Of a stretch of 64,000 nt of DNA, positions 11,850 through 22,104 are shown piece after piece. How positions within the stretch are numbered: position 1 is the first letter of the stretch; each line of letters opens with the position of its first letter. The notes below the pieces were generated by a model that made no database searches, was not told where the DNA came from, and saw nothing but the letters and a program-made list of their open reading frames with translations. The translations under genes were made by a program, and so were the position numbers. Source of the stretch: Macrotis lagotis (Eukaryota; Chordata; Mammalia; Peramelemorphia; Peramelidae); NCBI RefSeq assembly GCF_037893015.1, contig NC_133658.1, positions 11,984,804-12,048,803 of the forward strand, read 5' to 3'.

Positions 11850-12606
11850 GGGGTGGAGCCAAGATGGCTACAAGAGCAGATTGTGTTTTAGGCACTCTCT
11901 CATTAATCTTCAAAACCAAGGACTTTAACTAAATTTTCGAGAGACAGAACCCACAGAGGGATTCAGTGAGGCAGTTCTTCTACTCAAGGTAACCAGGAAA
12001 AGAGCAGAAAGTCTCTGCTCCCCGGGGTCGGAGGGGCGGCCCGCCAGAGGGGTGGACCGCCAGAGCCAAAGAACTTCAGCCTCCGGGAGGAAGCCCCAGG
12101 GTGCTGGGAGCCCAGCTCACAGCAGCTGGGGAGTTTCCTGAGCTATGCCCTGGGGAACACGGGGCACAAATTTGGGGAACAGCCAGGGGGCCTCTGCCAG
12201 TTCTGTGTGATCTCTGCCAGAGCAAGGACGTGAATCCCAGCCCTCAGGTTACACAGTGAGTAGCTTGGCCACCACAGCCTAGATCCAGGAAGCATAAGCA
12301 GGCAGAGTCAGATAGCAGGAGCCCCCAGGGCATAAACCTATTGAACCTAGGGAGGGAAGTGAAGAGAGACTGCCAAGCTCTGCCCCTGGAACAGGACTCT
12401 GGGGCTCTGAACACATTCAGATCCTGATCCCAGTCTAGGCCCCCCCATAGAATAGCAGGCCCCCCTCACCTCAGCCCCGTGGCAGCGGAGGGCGCTTATG
12501 GTCATTCACAGACCAGGAGGGAGGACAGAGCCTCATACACTGAGACCCTTGTGGGAGTGTCCCAAAAGCTCAGGAAGCACCCCCAAAACAGTCTTAGGCT
12601 GGGAAA
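11850..12606 (+). promoter_or_regulatory. L1-type 5' leader / internal promoter of the HAL1-like element
   Basis: The first bases after the target duplication are 'gggggtggagccaagatggc'. The CAAGATGGC core matches a YY1 site, which in human L1 sits at the very start of the 5' UTR and fixes the transcription start. The leader is much more G+C- and CpG-rich than its surroundings (e.g. 'ggtcggaggggcggcccgcc'). It runs to the ORF1 start at 12607. Promoter function is inferred from the L1 family and position. Confidence 0.7.
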
Positions 12607-13674
12607 ATGAGCAAGCAGAGAAAAAAGAGGAACACCATTAAGAAATACATTATCTATGATCCCAAGAAGGATCAATATACTCAGTCTGAAGATGAAGAAA
12701 CACAAACTCCTGCATTTATCGACTCCAAGAAAAACAGAAATTGGGCTCAGTCTATGATGGAGCTCAAAAAAGACTTTGAAAATCGAATGAGGGAGTGAGA
12801 AGAAAAACTGGGAAAAGTAATGAGAGAGATGCAGGAAAAACATGAAAATGAAGTCAGAAGCCTAGTCAAGGAAATCCAAAAAAAAAAATGCTGAAGAAAA
12901 TAGCATGCTAAAAACCAGCTTAGGTCAAATGGGAAAAAAAAAAAAAACAGTTCAAAAAGTTATTGAGGAAAAGAATGCTGTAAAAAGCAAAATTGACCAG
13001 ATGGAAAAAGAGATAAGAAAACTCTCTGTGGAAAACAAATCCTTCACACAAAGAATAGAACTCAAGGAGACTGATGAATTTATGAGAAATCAGGACTCAA
13101 TACTTCAAAACCCAAAAATGAAAAATTAGAAGAAAATGTGAAACATCTCATTGAAAAAACAACTGATATGGAAAACAGATTTAGAAAAGATAATTTAAAA
13201 ATTATTGGAATACCTGAAAGTCATGATCAGGAAAAGAGCCTTGACATCATTTTCAAAGAATTACTACAGGAAAATTTCCCTGATATCCTAGAAGCAGAGG
13301 GCAAAATAGAAATGGAGAGAATCTACCAATCCCCCCAAGAAAGAGATCCCAAAAAACCAACCCCTAGGGATGTTAAAGCCAAGTTCCATAACTCCCAAGT
13401 CAAAGAGAAAATATTACAAGAAGCCAGAAGAAGCCAATTCAAATACCATGGAGCTGCAGTCAGGATCACACAGGACTTAGCAGCAACTACATTGGAAGCT
13501 CGTAGGGCTTGGAATATAATATGCCGGAAAGCAAAAGAGCTTAGAATGCAACCAAGATTCAACTACCCAGCCAAACTGAATGTCTTCTTCCATGGAAAAA
13601 GATGGACTTTCAATGAACCAAGGGGAATTTCAAATGTTCCTGTTGGAATGGCCAAAGATGAACAGAAGGTTTGA
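12607..13674 (+). pseudogene. L1/HAL1 ORF1 (RNA-binding coiled-coil protein), broken
   Basis: ORF1 encodes the L1 RNA-binding, trimer-forming chaperone. The start codon at 12607 opens 'MSKQRKKRNTIKKYIIYDPK'. Residues 60-180 are heptad-rich (for example 'KVIEEKNAVKSKIDQMEKEI', 'RKLSVENKSF') and form the coiled coil. The central RNA-recognition part includes 'MENRFRKDNLKIIGIPESHD' (frame 13138-13674), followed by a basic C-terminal domain ('MQPRFNYPAKLNVFFHGKRW'). A TGA at 12796-12798 ends the first frame after 63 codons, and two frame changes separate the segments 12607-12798, 12905-13129 and 13138-13674, so no full protein can be made. The few lesions suggest a moderately young copy. Confidence 0.85.
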
Positions 13675-14204
13675 TCTTCAGATACAGGACTCAGGTGAAG
13701 TATGGAGATTGGAGGAGAGGGGGAAATATGAGGGACTTAATGAGGATGAACTGCATGTATTCCTGCATAGAAAAATGACACTGATAATACTCATATGAAC
13801 CTTCTCAGTTAATAGAGCAGGTAGAAGGAGCTTTTATAGTTGAAGCACAGGATAAAGCTGAATTTGAAGACAAAATATGGTATAAAAATGGAATCAGTAG
13901 AAAAAAGAGAAATGTAATGGGAGAAAGAAAAAGGAGAGGGGGAATAGGCCAAGATATTTCATATAATAAGGTTTTTATTTATTAGAAAAAGCTACTGCAA
14001 TGATAAGGAATGGGGGAAGGCAAGGGGGAATGGAGGAACCTTTGCTCTCATCAGAGGTGGCTATGAGAGGAAACAGCATATATACTGAAAGGGGTATAGG
14101 CATCTGGAGTAAGAAGGAGGGGGGAGCAGGGGGAAGGGGTGGGGATGTGAATAAAGGAGGAGAGGATGGACCATGGGGGGAGAGTGGTCAGATATAACAC
14201 ATTT

Positions 14205-14542
14205 TCTTTTTTACTTCTTTCAAGAGACTGGGATTGGATGGCCTGTCCAGGACCATAGGGCCAGGTAGATGCTGGGCCTAAGGGGTGGTATGAGGGCTCA
14301 GGGCCTCTTGGCCCCAGGACCGGGGATCTGTGTGCTGTGCCACTCAGCGACCCTACAGCAGAGTCAGAGTGAAAGGAGAGAGAAAATAGAGTACATGGTA
14401 GTGGAGAAATACAAAAGGAGGGAGCTGCAATCAGCAATGGCAAGGTGGAAAAATATGGAAGTAACTTTTGTGATGGACTTATCATAAAGAATGTGATTCA
14501 GCCGTGACAGAGTTGTTGGTGTTGGAACAAAGACTGAAGCAC

Positions 14543-14586
<44 letters not shown>

Positions 14587-14955
14587 ATTATTATTATTTG
14601 GGGGGTACAGGGCAAATGGGGCTGTGTGGCCTGCCTGAGGCCGCATAGCAGGGTGATCGTTGGGTATCTGAGGCTGGATTTGGACCCAGGTGCTGCTGGC
14701 TCAAGGGCCAATGCTCTGTCTGTCACCCAGCTGCCCCTACTATTATTACTATTTTATTTTGTTTTGGGTCTTTTTTCCTTTTTTTCTTTTTCTTTTTTGG
14801 TTTTTGTAGGGCAGTGGAGTTGGGGTGGCTTGCACGTCACATGGCTGAATGTTGGGTGTTTGGGGCTGGATATGGCTCAGGTGCTCCTGCCTCCAGGTCT
14901 GGTGCTCCGTCCATTGCGCAACCTGGCCATACCTACAATTATTACTATTATTTTT
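14205..14955 (-). repeat. array of three antisense SINE-derived modules inside the HAL1-like element
   Basis: Three blocks at about 14210-14350, 14600-14740 and 14790-14935 each read as a reversed tRNA-headed SINE. The clearest is the second: 'gggcaaatggggct', 'ctgaggctggatttgg', 'acccaggtgctgctgg', ending 'cacccagctgccccta'. The second and third are each followed by 'tac-attattactat', so the unit looks tandemly duplicated. An ATT microsatellite at about 14545-14598 precedes the second. All three are more G+C-rich than free-standing SINEs in this window. They occupy the place of nearly all of ORF2. Confidence 0.7.
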
Positions 14956-15087
14956 TTAAATTTTACTCTTTTTCTCTCCCCTTTACTTTATCACTCAAGT
15001 GAGTCTATATTTTTGGGGGAGGGGTTATTTTGTTTACTCTTATACAAGAATATTTTATTAATGTATAAAAATCATTTTTTATAAAAA

Positions 15088-15792
15088 AAAAAGTGCGCAT
15101 ACCCTTTGATCCAGCAATACCACTCCTCGGTCTATACCCTGAAGAGATGCTGAACAGGGGTGAAATCATCACTTGTACAAAGGTATTCATAGCAGTCCTG
15201 TTTGTGGTGGCAGAGTTGGAAATCAGGTAAATGTCCTTCATTTGGGGAATGGCTTAGCAAACTGTGGTATATGTATGGAACACTATTGTTCTGTTGGAAA
15301 GCAGGAGGGATGGGAATTCAGGGGAGCCTGGAGGGATTTGCATGAACTGATACTGGGTGAGATGAGCAAAACCAGAAAAACACTATACACCCAAACAGCA
15401 ACATGGGGGCGATGATCAACCTTGATTGACTCGCTTGTTCCATCGGTGCAACAATCAGGGACAATTTGGGGCCATCTGCGATGGACAATACCATCTGTAT
15501 CGAGAAAAAGAACTGCGGAGTTTGAACAAATACGAAGGACTGTTACCTTAAATTTAGAAAAAAAAAACCTGATATCTTATTGTCTGATCTTTCTATCTCT
15601 TATACTTTATATTTCTTCCGTAAGCATGTCATTTCTCTCTCATCACATTCAATTTGGATCAATGTTTACCATGGAAACAATGTAAAGACTAACAAACTGT
15701 CTTTTGTGGGGTGTGGGGTGTGGGAAGGGTAGTAAGATTGGGTGAAAAATTGTAAAACTCAAAATAAATAAAATCTTTAATTAAAAAAAAAA
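15088..15792 (+). pseudogene. L1 ORF2 C-terminal remnant and 3' UTR of the HAL1-like element
   Basis: Translation gives L1 ORF2 C-terminal landmarks: sequence matching 'IPFDPAIPLLG'-type at 15096 onward, 'CPSFGEWLSKLWYMY' and a 'TIRDNLGPSAMD'-like stretch. Several stops interrupt it. The 3' UTR follows, with 'caatttggatcaatgttt' and 'aaaataaataaaatc' before the A tail. The same 3' UTR recurs on the minus strand at 31450-31850, which confirms the family. Confidence 0.8.
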
Positions 15793-16749
15793 AAGAAATT
15801 GTCCAGACCTTTATTCTGGTAATGGCTTTCAAGCAGACCAATTATTCATACATTTTCTCTCCTGTATCGATTTTCCAGGTCAGTTATTTTCCTAACGAGG
15901 TAAGTTATATTTTCCTCTGTTTTTCAGGCTTTTGGTTTTGTTTGAGGGAATCTTGGTGTCACATATAGCCATTAGTTTCCATTTGTCCAATTATAAATTT
16001 TGGGCCTTTATTATTTTGTGTTTATTTATACAGTTTTACTTTTGTGATGAATTGGTCTCTTTTTTCAGTTGGTCAGGATTACTTTTAAAGCTTTTGATTT
16101 CTTGATTTTTTCCCCATTTGGCTGATTTTACTTTTCAATATATTATTTCTTTCAGTCAATGTTTTATAATTATTCTGCTTGACATTTTTTTCCCAATTTT
16201 TGTCTTCCTCTCTTTGAATTTAAAATGCTTTTTAGCTTTTCTAAGAAGTGTTTTTGGATTTGAAACCAATTCATATGTTATTTTGAGGCTTTACATATAA
16301 GTATTTTGTCACTGCTTTCATATTTTCTAAGATTTGTATCATCATCCCCATTATAATAGTAGCCTTCTATGGTTAGTATTATTTTTTGATCATTCTGATA
16401 GTTGAGTTTTGCTTCTGGGGCATAAGGGGTATAGTCTCAAACCTTTTCTTCTAGGGGCTGGTGGACTTATCCCTGTCTTTCTGCTCTGGTGTCTCAAGTG
16501 CTCATGGTTTGTCCCCTGCGTTTATGGGAATTTAACCTAATTCTGCCTGTTATACCTGCATTCCTGGGCTCAAACTTTGCTCTCCAAGCTGGGATTGGGA
16601 CCATCACTTCTGACCTGCTTTAGCACTCGCCTACTGTGCTGAGACCTGAGCTATATTGTGGCTAAGAGCCTCTAACAAGCTTCCTGATTGTCCTGTTTAT
16701 GTTGAGCTATATTTCCCTTTTACTAACCTGAGATAAATCTTTTCTTAAT

Positions 16750-19700
16750 TTCATCCACAATATCGTGATTTAAGAACTTTGAAAATATTGTTGTATTTGT
16801 CTTTGCTATGTGTAAGTTTCTGTCATTTTATGGTCTATTTTATACTTCATTTATAATTGTTTTGGGAAAAGACCTGGGGGATTCCTAGCTCTGGCCAGGG
16901 AGCTTTAGTTAGGAAGTTTTTAAAGCTGAATTTGAATTCATACCTTCCTGTCTCCAGACCCAAAACCTATCCATTTCACCACTTAATATCTCAGCTGTCA
17001 TTATATTAAAAGAAAGAAAGCAGTAGAACTCAAGTTTCTTTTATAACTATTTTGTAATACTTCAACTTAAGGCAGAATGATGATTTAATTGTCATCCAAA
17101 AACATGATTTCTATTACATCCAATTCCCAAATTGTATTGCTGAGGAACATGTAATATAATCTAACTCTTTTTCTTATCTCCTCAATAAGACTCACTGCTA
17201 TAATGAAAAGTTTTATGGTTGAACATTGAGAGCCCTGGATCTTGATTAAAGTCTTAGAAAAAGGCAAAAGCTAAGCCACCTTTGGTAAATATCTTTCCTT
17301 CTTGAGGATCTTCATTTTACTCTCTATAGTATATGATTAATCAGATAATAATAATTTTCTAGTCCTATAGCATTAGCAAAGGCAAGTGACTCCTAAAATG
17401 TGTTCTCAGATGTATATTGTTATGTAGTTTGCTCTATTCTCTGCTTAAGTTTCATCTTGGTTTCCCATTATCTCTTTTTTCCTTCACGTCAAGCCCTTGG
17501 TGCATGACTTTCAACAGAGCTTGGAGGGTTTAGATGAGCAGTGAACCATGATTATTGGTGTTTACTTAAATGAGGTCCTATAAGAGACATGAACATTTGG
17601 ATTTGACAAGGCTCATAGGATCATCATTTGAACCATAAAGGAACCTTAATTATTATCTAGCCCAACTACACATTTAATAGATGAGTAAATTGTGTCTTAA
17701 AGGAGCTAAGGAATTTGCACAGAGATAACATCATTCAATTATGTCATGAGTGGCAGACCTGACATTTGAAATCAAACTTCTTAGCTCCTAAGGTAGATTT
17801 GTTCCAATATTTTGATTTAAACTAAAACATAAGATTATAAGCAATGCAAATGTCAAAAAATGGCCTTTGATATTAGGAAGCCTTATACATCACTAACATA
17901 TAAGCTTCAACTAGTTCTCAATATTATCAGACTCACATTCTCTTTTTCAGTATACTGTAGACTTGAAAAACACTTAGTGCATTAGCATTACTTAGCCCTT
18001 CTCTCAGTAAAACTTTATGATTCAGGTGGAGAAAGATGACAATGAAGCATTTTATAAAGGCTAAATGAGACTCTCCAAAATTCCCTGAGTATTGCCACCC
18101 AATACCCATATTCTGGGTCCTCCAGGTTCCATAGCCTAGCCTTTTTAAAAGAAGATTTATTCTTCAATACTGGTTTTGGACAGGTCTTATTCTAAGTTCT
18201 GTGGGAAAAGCAAAGAAATCAATAGTTAAGTCCCTGTCCTCCAAGTTCTGAAAACATCACTGGGAAATCAAGTCAAATCCTGTCAAGTGAAGTCAAAGAG
18301 GAATTCAATCATTGAAATAATCAGAATTTTCCTTCTTTTAATAATCTAATTCCTTTTTTGAACTTTAGAAAATATGTTGAAAGGACAAGAACTAGAAATA
18401 TTTTCAGTTCCTAGCTATGCATATGGATACTTTAGTCTCTGCTTGCCTCACATAGTCTCTTGGAGTACAATTGCCTTAAACCAACTGGAGACTGTTTATT
18501 CATCTAGACATCGCACTCATGATTAGGCAGATAGACAGATATATTCAGTTGGAATATGTTGCTGCTGAGAATGGAATATAAAGTAAAACGCCCACGGATC
18601 CAGTGTGGAAATCTTCTAAGTTATTGAATTTAACTTGTTCTGAGAGAACTGTGGGGAGGAGTCACAGGGTGAAGGTAATATTGTCAATTTTTCTGGATTT
18701 GATTCAAGTGGATTTTTGTACAAGGAAATGTAGAATGAGGCAATGAAGAATGGAGGAAGTTAAAGAGGAAATAGTTGTACTGAACACAAAAAGCAAAAAT
18801 ATAAAGTTTTAAAAATTCTCTAATTTAATCTAACTTCATTGAACATCTAACTTCATGCTGGAGACAAAAGAAAATAGTCTATTGCCTTAAGAATGTTTCA
18901 GTTTTACTAGAGAAATACAGTATTAATTCATTTAGTAGTCATTTATTATATATTGAGACTCTATTGTGTGCATAACACTATAAATAGATTTTAAATGTCA
19001 ACATATATACATAAACTTTTATCTATACGTATATTTTATTAATTACATATGTGCAAATACAAATATGTATGTCTATGTTTATTATATTCATACATATGTT
19101 GACTATACATGTATGAATTTTATAAATATTTTATGATTATAAATGTAGTTTAAATTATATTTTTATAAATATTTATAAATAAATTACATATATGCCTATT
19201 TTAGGAGAAGACTAAAATTTAGTTGACAGAGAACATACAGAACAAAAAAGCTATTTGTGGAAGTTGTTCAATTGACTTGAAATTTGAAAAAAAAAAATCT
19301 AAGAAATCTCAATGGTGAGAATAGACGATATTCTTACTATTGGGGCCAGTCTGTTTTATGGGAGAATTTCTGAAATAGTAAGTCAAGTCAATTAGGCAAG
19401 AATGTAGATTTATGAAGAGGTTTAATGTAGAAGACCTCAAAAGCAAGCTTGGAGCAAAGATGTACTAAGAAATTCATCTTAAGTATTATAGTCCTGAATT
19501 TCTCAAGGAGCTATCATATTTGTATAAAATATACAGAATCATATTTTGTCAGCTGAGGGAAAAGATTAGCATAGAAAGAGCATGGAAAAGGTAAGATCAG
19601 TGAGAAAATGATTCTAATAGACTCAATGAGAGGTAATGAGGGATTGAAGTGAGGCAGAAACCATAAAAGGAATAAATATGAGAGATGCTATAAAGGTATA

Positions 19701-19890
19701 ATCAATAAACTTGGCAATTAATGAGATATTGTGGGAAGGGTAATGAGTGTATAGTTAATAAACATTTGTGCTAAGTAGTATGACTATAAAGAAAAAAGAA
19801 AGGGAAATAAAAAGACTGTCCCGCTATAATCTGGTTTCCAAATTGATAGTTCAATGGAAACTACTCTGTACAAAGTTAACAGCGGGTTCT
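16750..19890. other. mostly unassigned sequence with a MIR-like remnant
   Basis: No gene recognised in about 3.1 kb. The first 200 bp may still be L1 leader. At about 17640-17790 there is a diverged antisense MIR/THER core ('aatagatgagtaaattgtg', 'ctaaggaatttgcacagag'). Around 19000-19190 the DNA is very A+T-rich. The small frames here show no family features. Confidence 0.4.
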
Positions 19891-19894
19891 TAAT

Positions 19895-20300
19895 TGTCAA
19901 AGCTAAAACCCTTTTCTCAATCGTAATCCATTTTGGCTTCTCTGTAGATATTGACCTTGTCCATCACTTCTTGACTGATACTCTCATACTCATTTCTCTG
20001 ACTTTCTATTGTAACACTCTACTTTGCTTCTCCATCTTTCTTTTTAAAATACTCCTTCTCAGTCTTGCTTAGTCATTGATCAGGTCAATCTGCTAGCCAT
20101 GGGCTTGCTCTATTTGCTCTATTTGCTATTTGCCCCCAATTATATAATCAGGTTTTACGGATTCAGTTATCATTTTTTGTGATGCATTTTGGGTCTTCTT
20201 ATGCAATCCAAAACTCTTTTTCAGTCTCCAGACTTGCATCTTCAAATACCTATTAGGAGTCTCAAACATGCCTCATGGAAATTCCAAACCTCTATCTTAT
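19895..20300 (+). repeat. L2 LINE fragment (reverse-transcriptase region)
   Basis: The wording follows the L2 RT region in order: 'cttctctgtagatattgacc' (the 'LSAAFDTVDH' zone), 'gatactctcatact', 'ggattcagttatcat', then 'ggagtctcaaacatg'. It is old and without an open frame. Recognition rests on recalled L2 sequence and on the better copy at 49190-52140. Confidence 0.55.
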
Positions 20301-20409
20301 TTCTAACTTCTTTATAATTGTTAAAGGTACACCAATGGAGGACTTCTGGGATTCAACCAAGAAGGTCATGTGAAACTGAAGTTCCTAGAGCTTTCCCAAA
20401 ATAACCATT

Positions 20410-22100
20410 CTATGGTTTATTTATTTTCATTTTATTATAATAATCTTTTTGTGATAGAAATCTCAAGAGAAATGAAGTGAGAGAAAAGCATACTTGAGTT
20501 TTCTTCAGATTTCATTGACTCTTTTCCTGGGATGAGTTGCCTTCTTTATCATAAGTTCATCAGAGAGGTTGCTTCAATATAATTTCCCAAAGTTGCTATC
20601 ACTAGCTGTATTTCCCTCCACTCTATTCCATTCTATGTTGCCTTTCATTCGGTCCCTGCTCAGAAGTGTGTTGTATCTGACTACCCGCCTCCACGATCTT
20701 CCCTCTCTTCTATCACCTACTCCCCCTTCCCTTCCCCTATCCCCTTTATCCCATTCCGTTCCTCTCATTTTCTTCTAGGGGAAGATAGATTTATATACCC
20801 TATTGAATGTATATGTTATGTCTTCACTGAGCCATTTCTGATGGGATTGATGGCTCACTCATCCCCTCTCACCTTCTCTCCCTTCCAGTCCATTGTAAAA
20901 ACTTTTTCCTGATTCTTTTATGTGAACTATATTAGCCCAGTCTATATCTCATTTCCCTTCCTCCCAGTATTTTCCTTTTTTCACACATTGACTTCATCTT
21001 TTTACTATATTATAAAATTATATCCAACTCCATCCTGTGTCTTAAATATGCTCCTTCTAATAACTCTTACAAATGAGAAGGAATATAAGAGTTATCAGTG
21101 TCTACTTCCCATGCAGAAAAATACACAATTCAGCATCAATAATTTCCTCATAATTAGTCCTTCTTGTCTAACCTCTCTATGTTTCACCTGAGTCCTGTGC
21201 TTGGAGATCAAATTTTCGGTTTAGCTCTGGTCATTTCAAAAGCAAAATTTGAAAGTCCCCTCTTTCATTGAAAGTCCACCTTTTCCCCTAGAAGAGGATG
21301 AGGAGGATGGGTAGTTGATTCTTAGTTGTAAACCAAGTTCTTTTGCCTTCCAGAGTATCATATTCCAAGCCCAATGAATCCTTAGTATAGATACTGTTGC
21401 ATCCAGTATAATATTGACTGTAGTACCCTAGTAGTTTAATTGTTTTTTCAAGCAGGTTTTATTATTTTCTCTTTGACTTGGGATTTTTCAGATTTGTCTA
21501 TAGTATTCCTGGGAGTTGTTCTTTTGGGATCTTTTTCAGGAGGTGATCAGTGAATTCCCTCAATTTCTATTTTACCCTCTGCATCTAAGATCTCAGGGCA
21601 GTTTGGCTGTAGTATTTTTGGAAACATGAAACTGAGGCTCTTTTCCTGGTCATGACTTTCAGATAGACCAATAATTTTAAATTATCTTTCATGGATCTGT
21701 TTTCTAGGTTAGTTGTTTTTCCAATGAAATATTTCACATTTCTCTTCTAATTTTTCATTCTTTTAGTATTGTTTTATTGTTCCTTGATTTCTCACAAAAT
21801 TATCAGCTTCCTTTAGCTCCATTCTACATTTGAAGAGAATTTTTATTTATTTCCTTTTCCAGCCGGCCAATTCTGCTTTTTCAAGGCATTCTTCCCCTCA
21901 TTGCCTTATGGATTGCTTTTTCCAATTGGTCTAAACAGTTATTTTCTTCAGTTTTTTTTAAATTTCTTTCATCAAGCTGTTGACTTGTTCTTTATGATTT
22001 ACCTGCATTTCTCTCATTTCTCTTCCCAATTTTTCCTCTATCTTCCTTGCTTTTAAAAATCTTTTCTGAACTCATCCATAGTCTGAGTCCATTTCCTATC
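20410..22100 (-). repeat. L1 fragment, ORF1 and inter-ORF region (inverted arm)
   Basis: On the minus strand 22100 to 21200 reads as ORF1: the complement near 21690 translates as 'RSMKDNLKLLVYLKVM', the same site as 'FRKDNLKIIGIPESHD' in the HAL1-like ORF1. From 21200 down to about 20410 it is inter-ORF sequence, including 'gtagtcagatacaacacact', which matches the inter-ORF stretch at about 14190. At 22100 the orientation flips to plus-strand L1. Confidence 0.65.
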
Positions 22101-22104
22101 CTTA

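Larger units (their letters stand above)
11850..15792 (+). mobile_element. HAL1-like composite L1 derivative: leader, ORF1, SINE-derived array, L1 3' end
   Basis: This 3.94 kb insertion is flanked by AAGAAATTGTCCAG at 11836-11849 and 15793-15806 (the last 13 bases are unambiguous; the first A may belong to the tail). Removing it rejoins the host L1 cleanly. In order it holds an L1-type 5' leader (11850-12606), ORF1 (12607-13674), the L1 inter-ORF purine-rich stretch (13675-14200), three antisense SINE-like modules with T-rich and ATT spacers (about 14205-14955), the last part of ORF2, the L1 3' UTR with 'aataaataaaatc', and an A tail. Most of ORF2 is missing, as in half-L1 (HAL1) elements known from mammals including opossum. 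It could not move itself and would have needed L1 enzymes in trans. Confidence 0.85.
7972..16740 (-). repeat. old L1 copy, internally deleted, split by the insertion at 11850-15792
   Basis: On the minus strand the 3' UTR lies at the left edge. ORF2 sequence runs through 8.4-11.5 kb: translated scraps include 'SRMKQGCLLSPQLFNIVLE' (10038-10226, the RT motif usually read as RQGCPLSPLLFN) and 'NTRYISLVNIDAKNL' (10377-10616). From about 11640 it changes directly to ORF1-like antisense sequence, so the endonuclease part and inter-ORF region appear deleted. ORF1 and 5' leader sequence resume after the insertion at 15807-16740. Stops and frameshifts are numerous and the copy is dead. Confidence 0.75.

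Noticed and set aside
12502-12843. 113-codon minus-strand frame
   Set aside because: It is antisense to the start of the HAL1-like ORF1, whose sense strand has L1 ORF1 landmarks.
14051-15084. Frames of 120-152 codons on both strands in the HAL1-like element
   Set aside because: They read through SINE-derived modules and the ATT microsatellite; both strands are open to a similar extent, as expected of biased composition.
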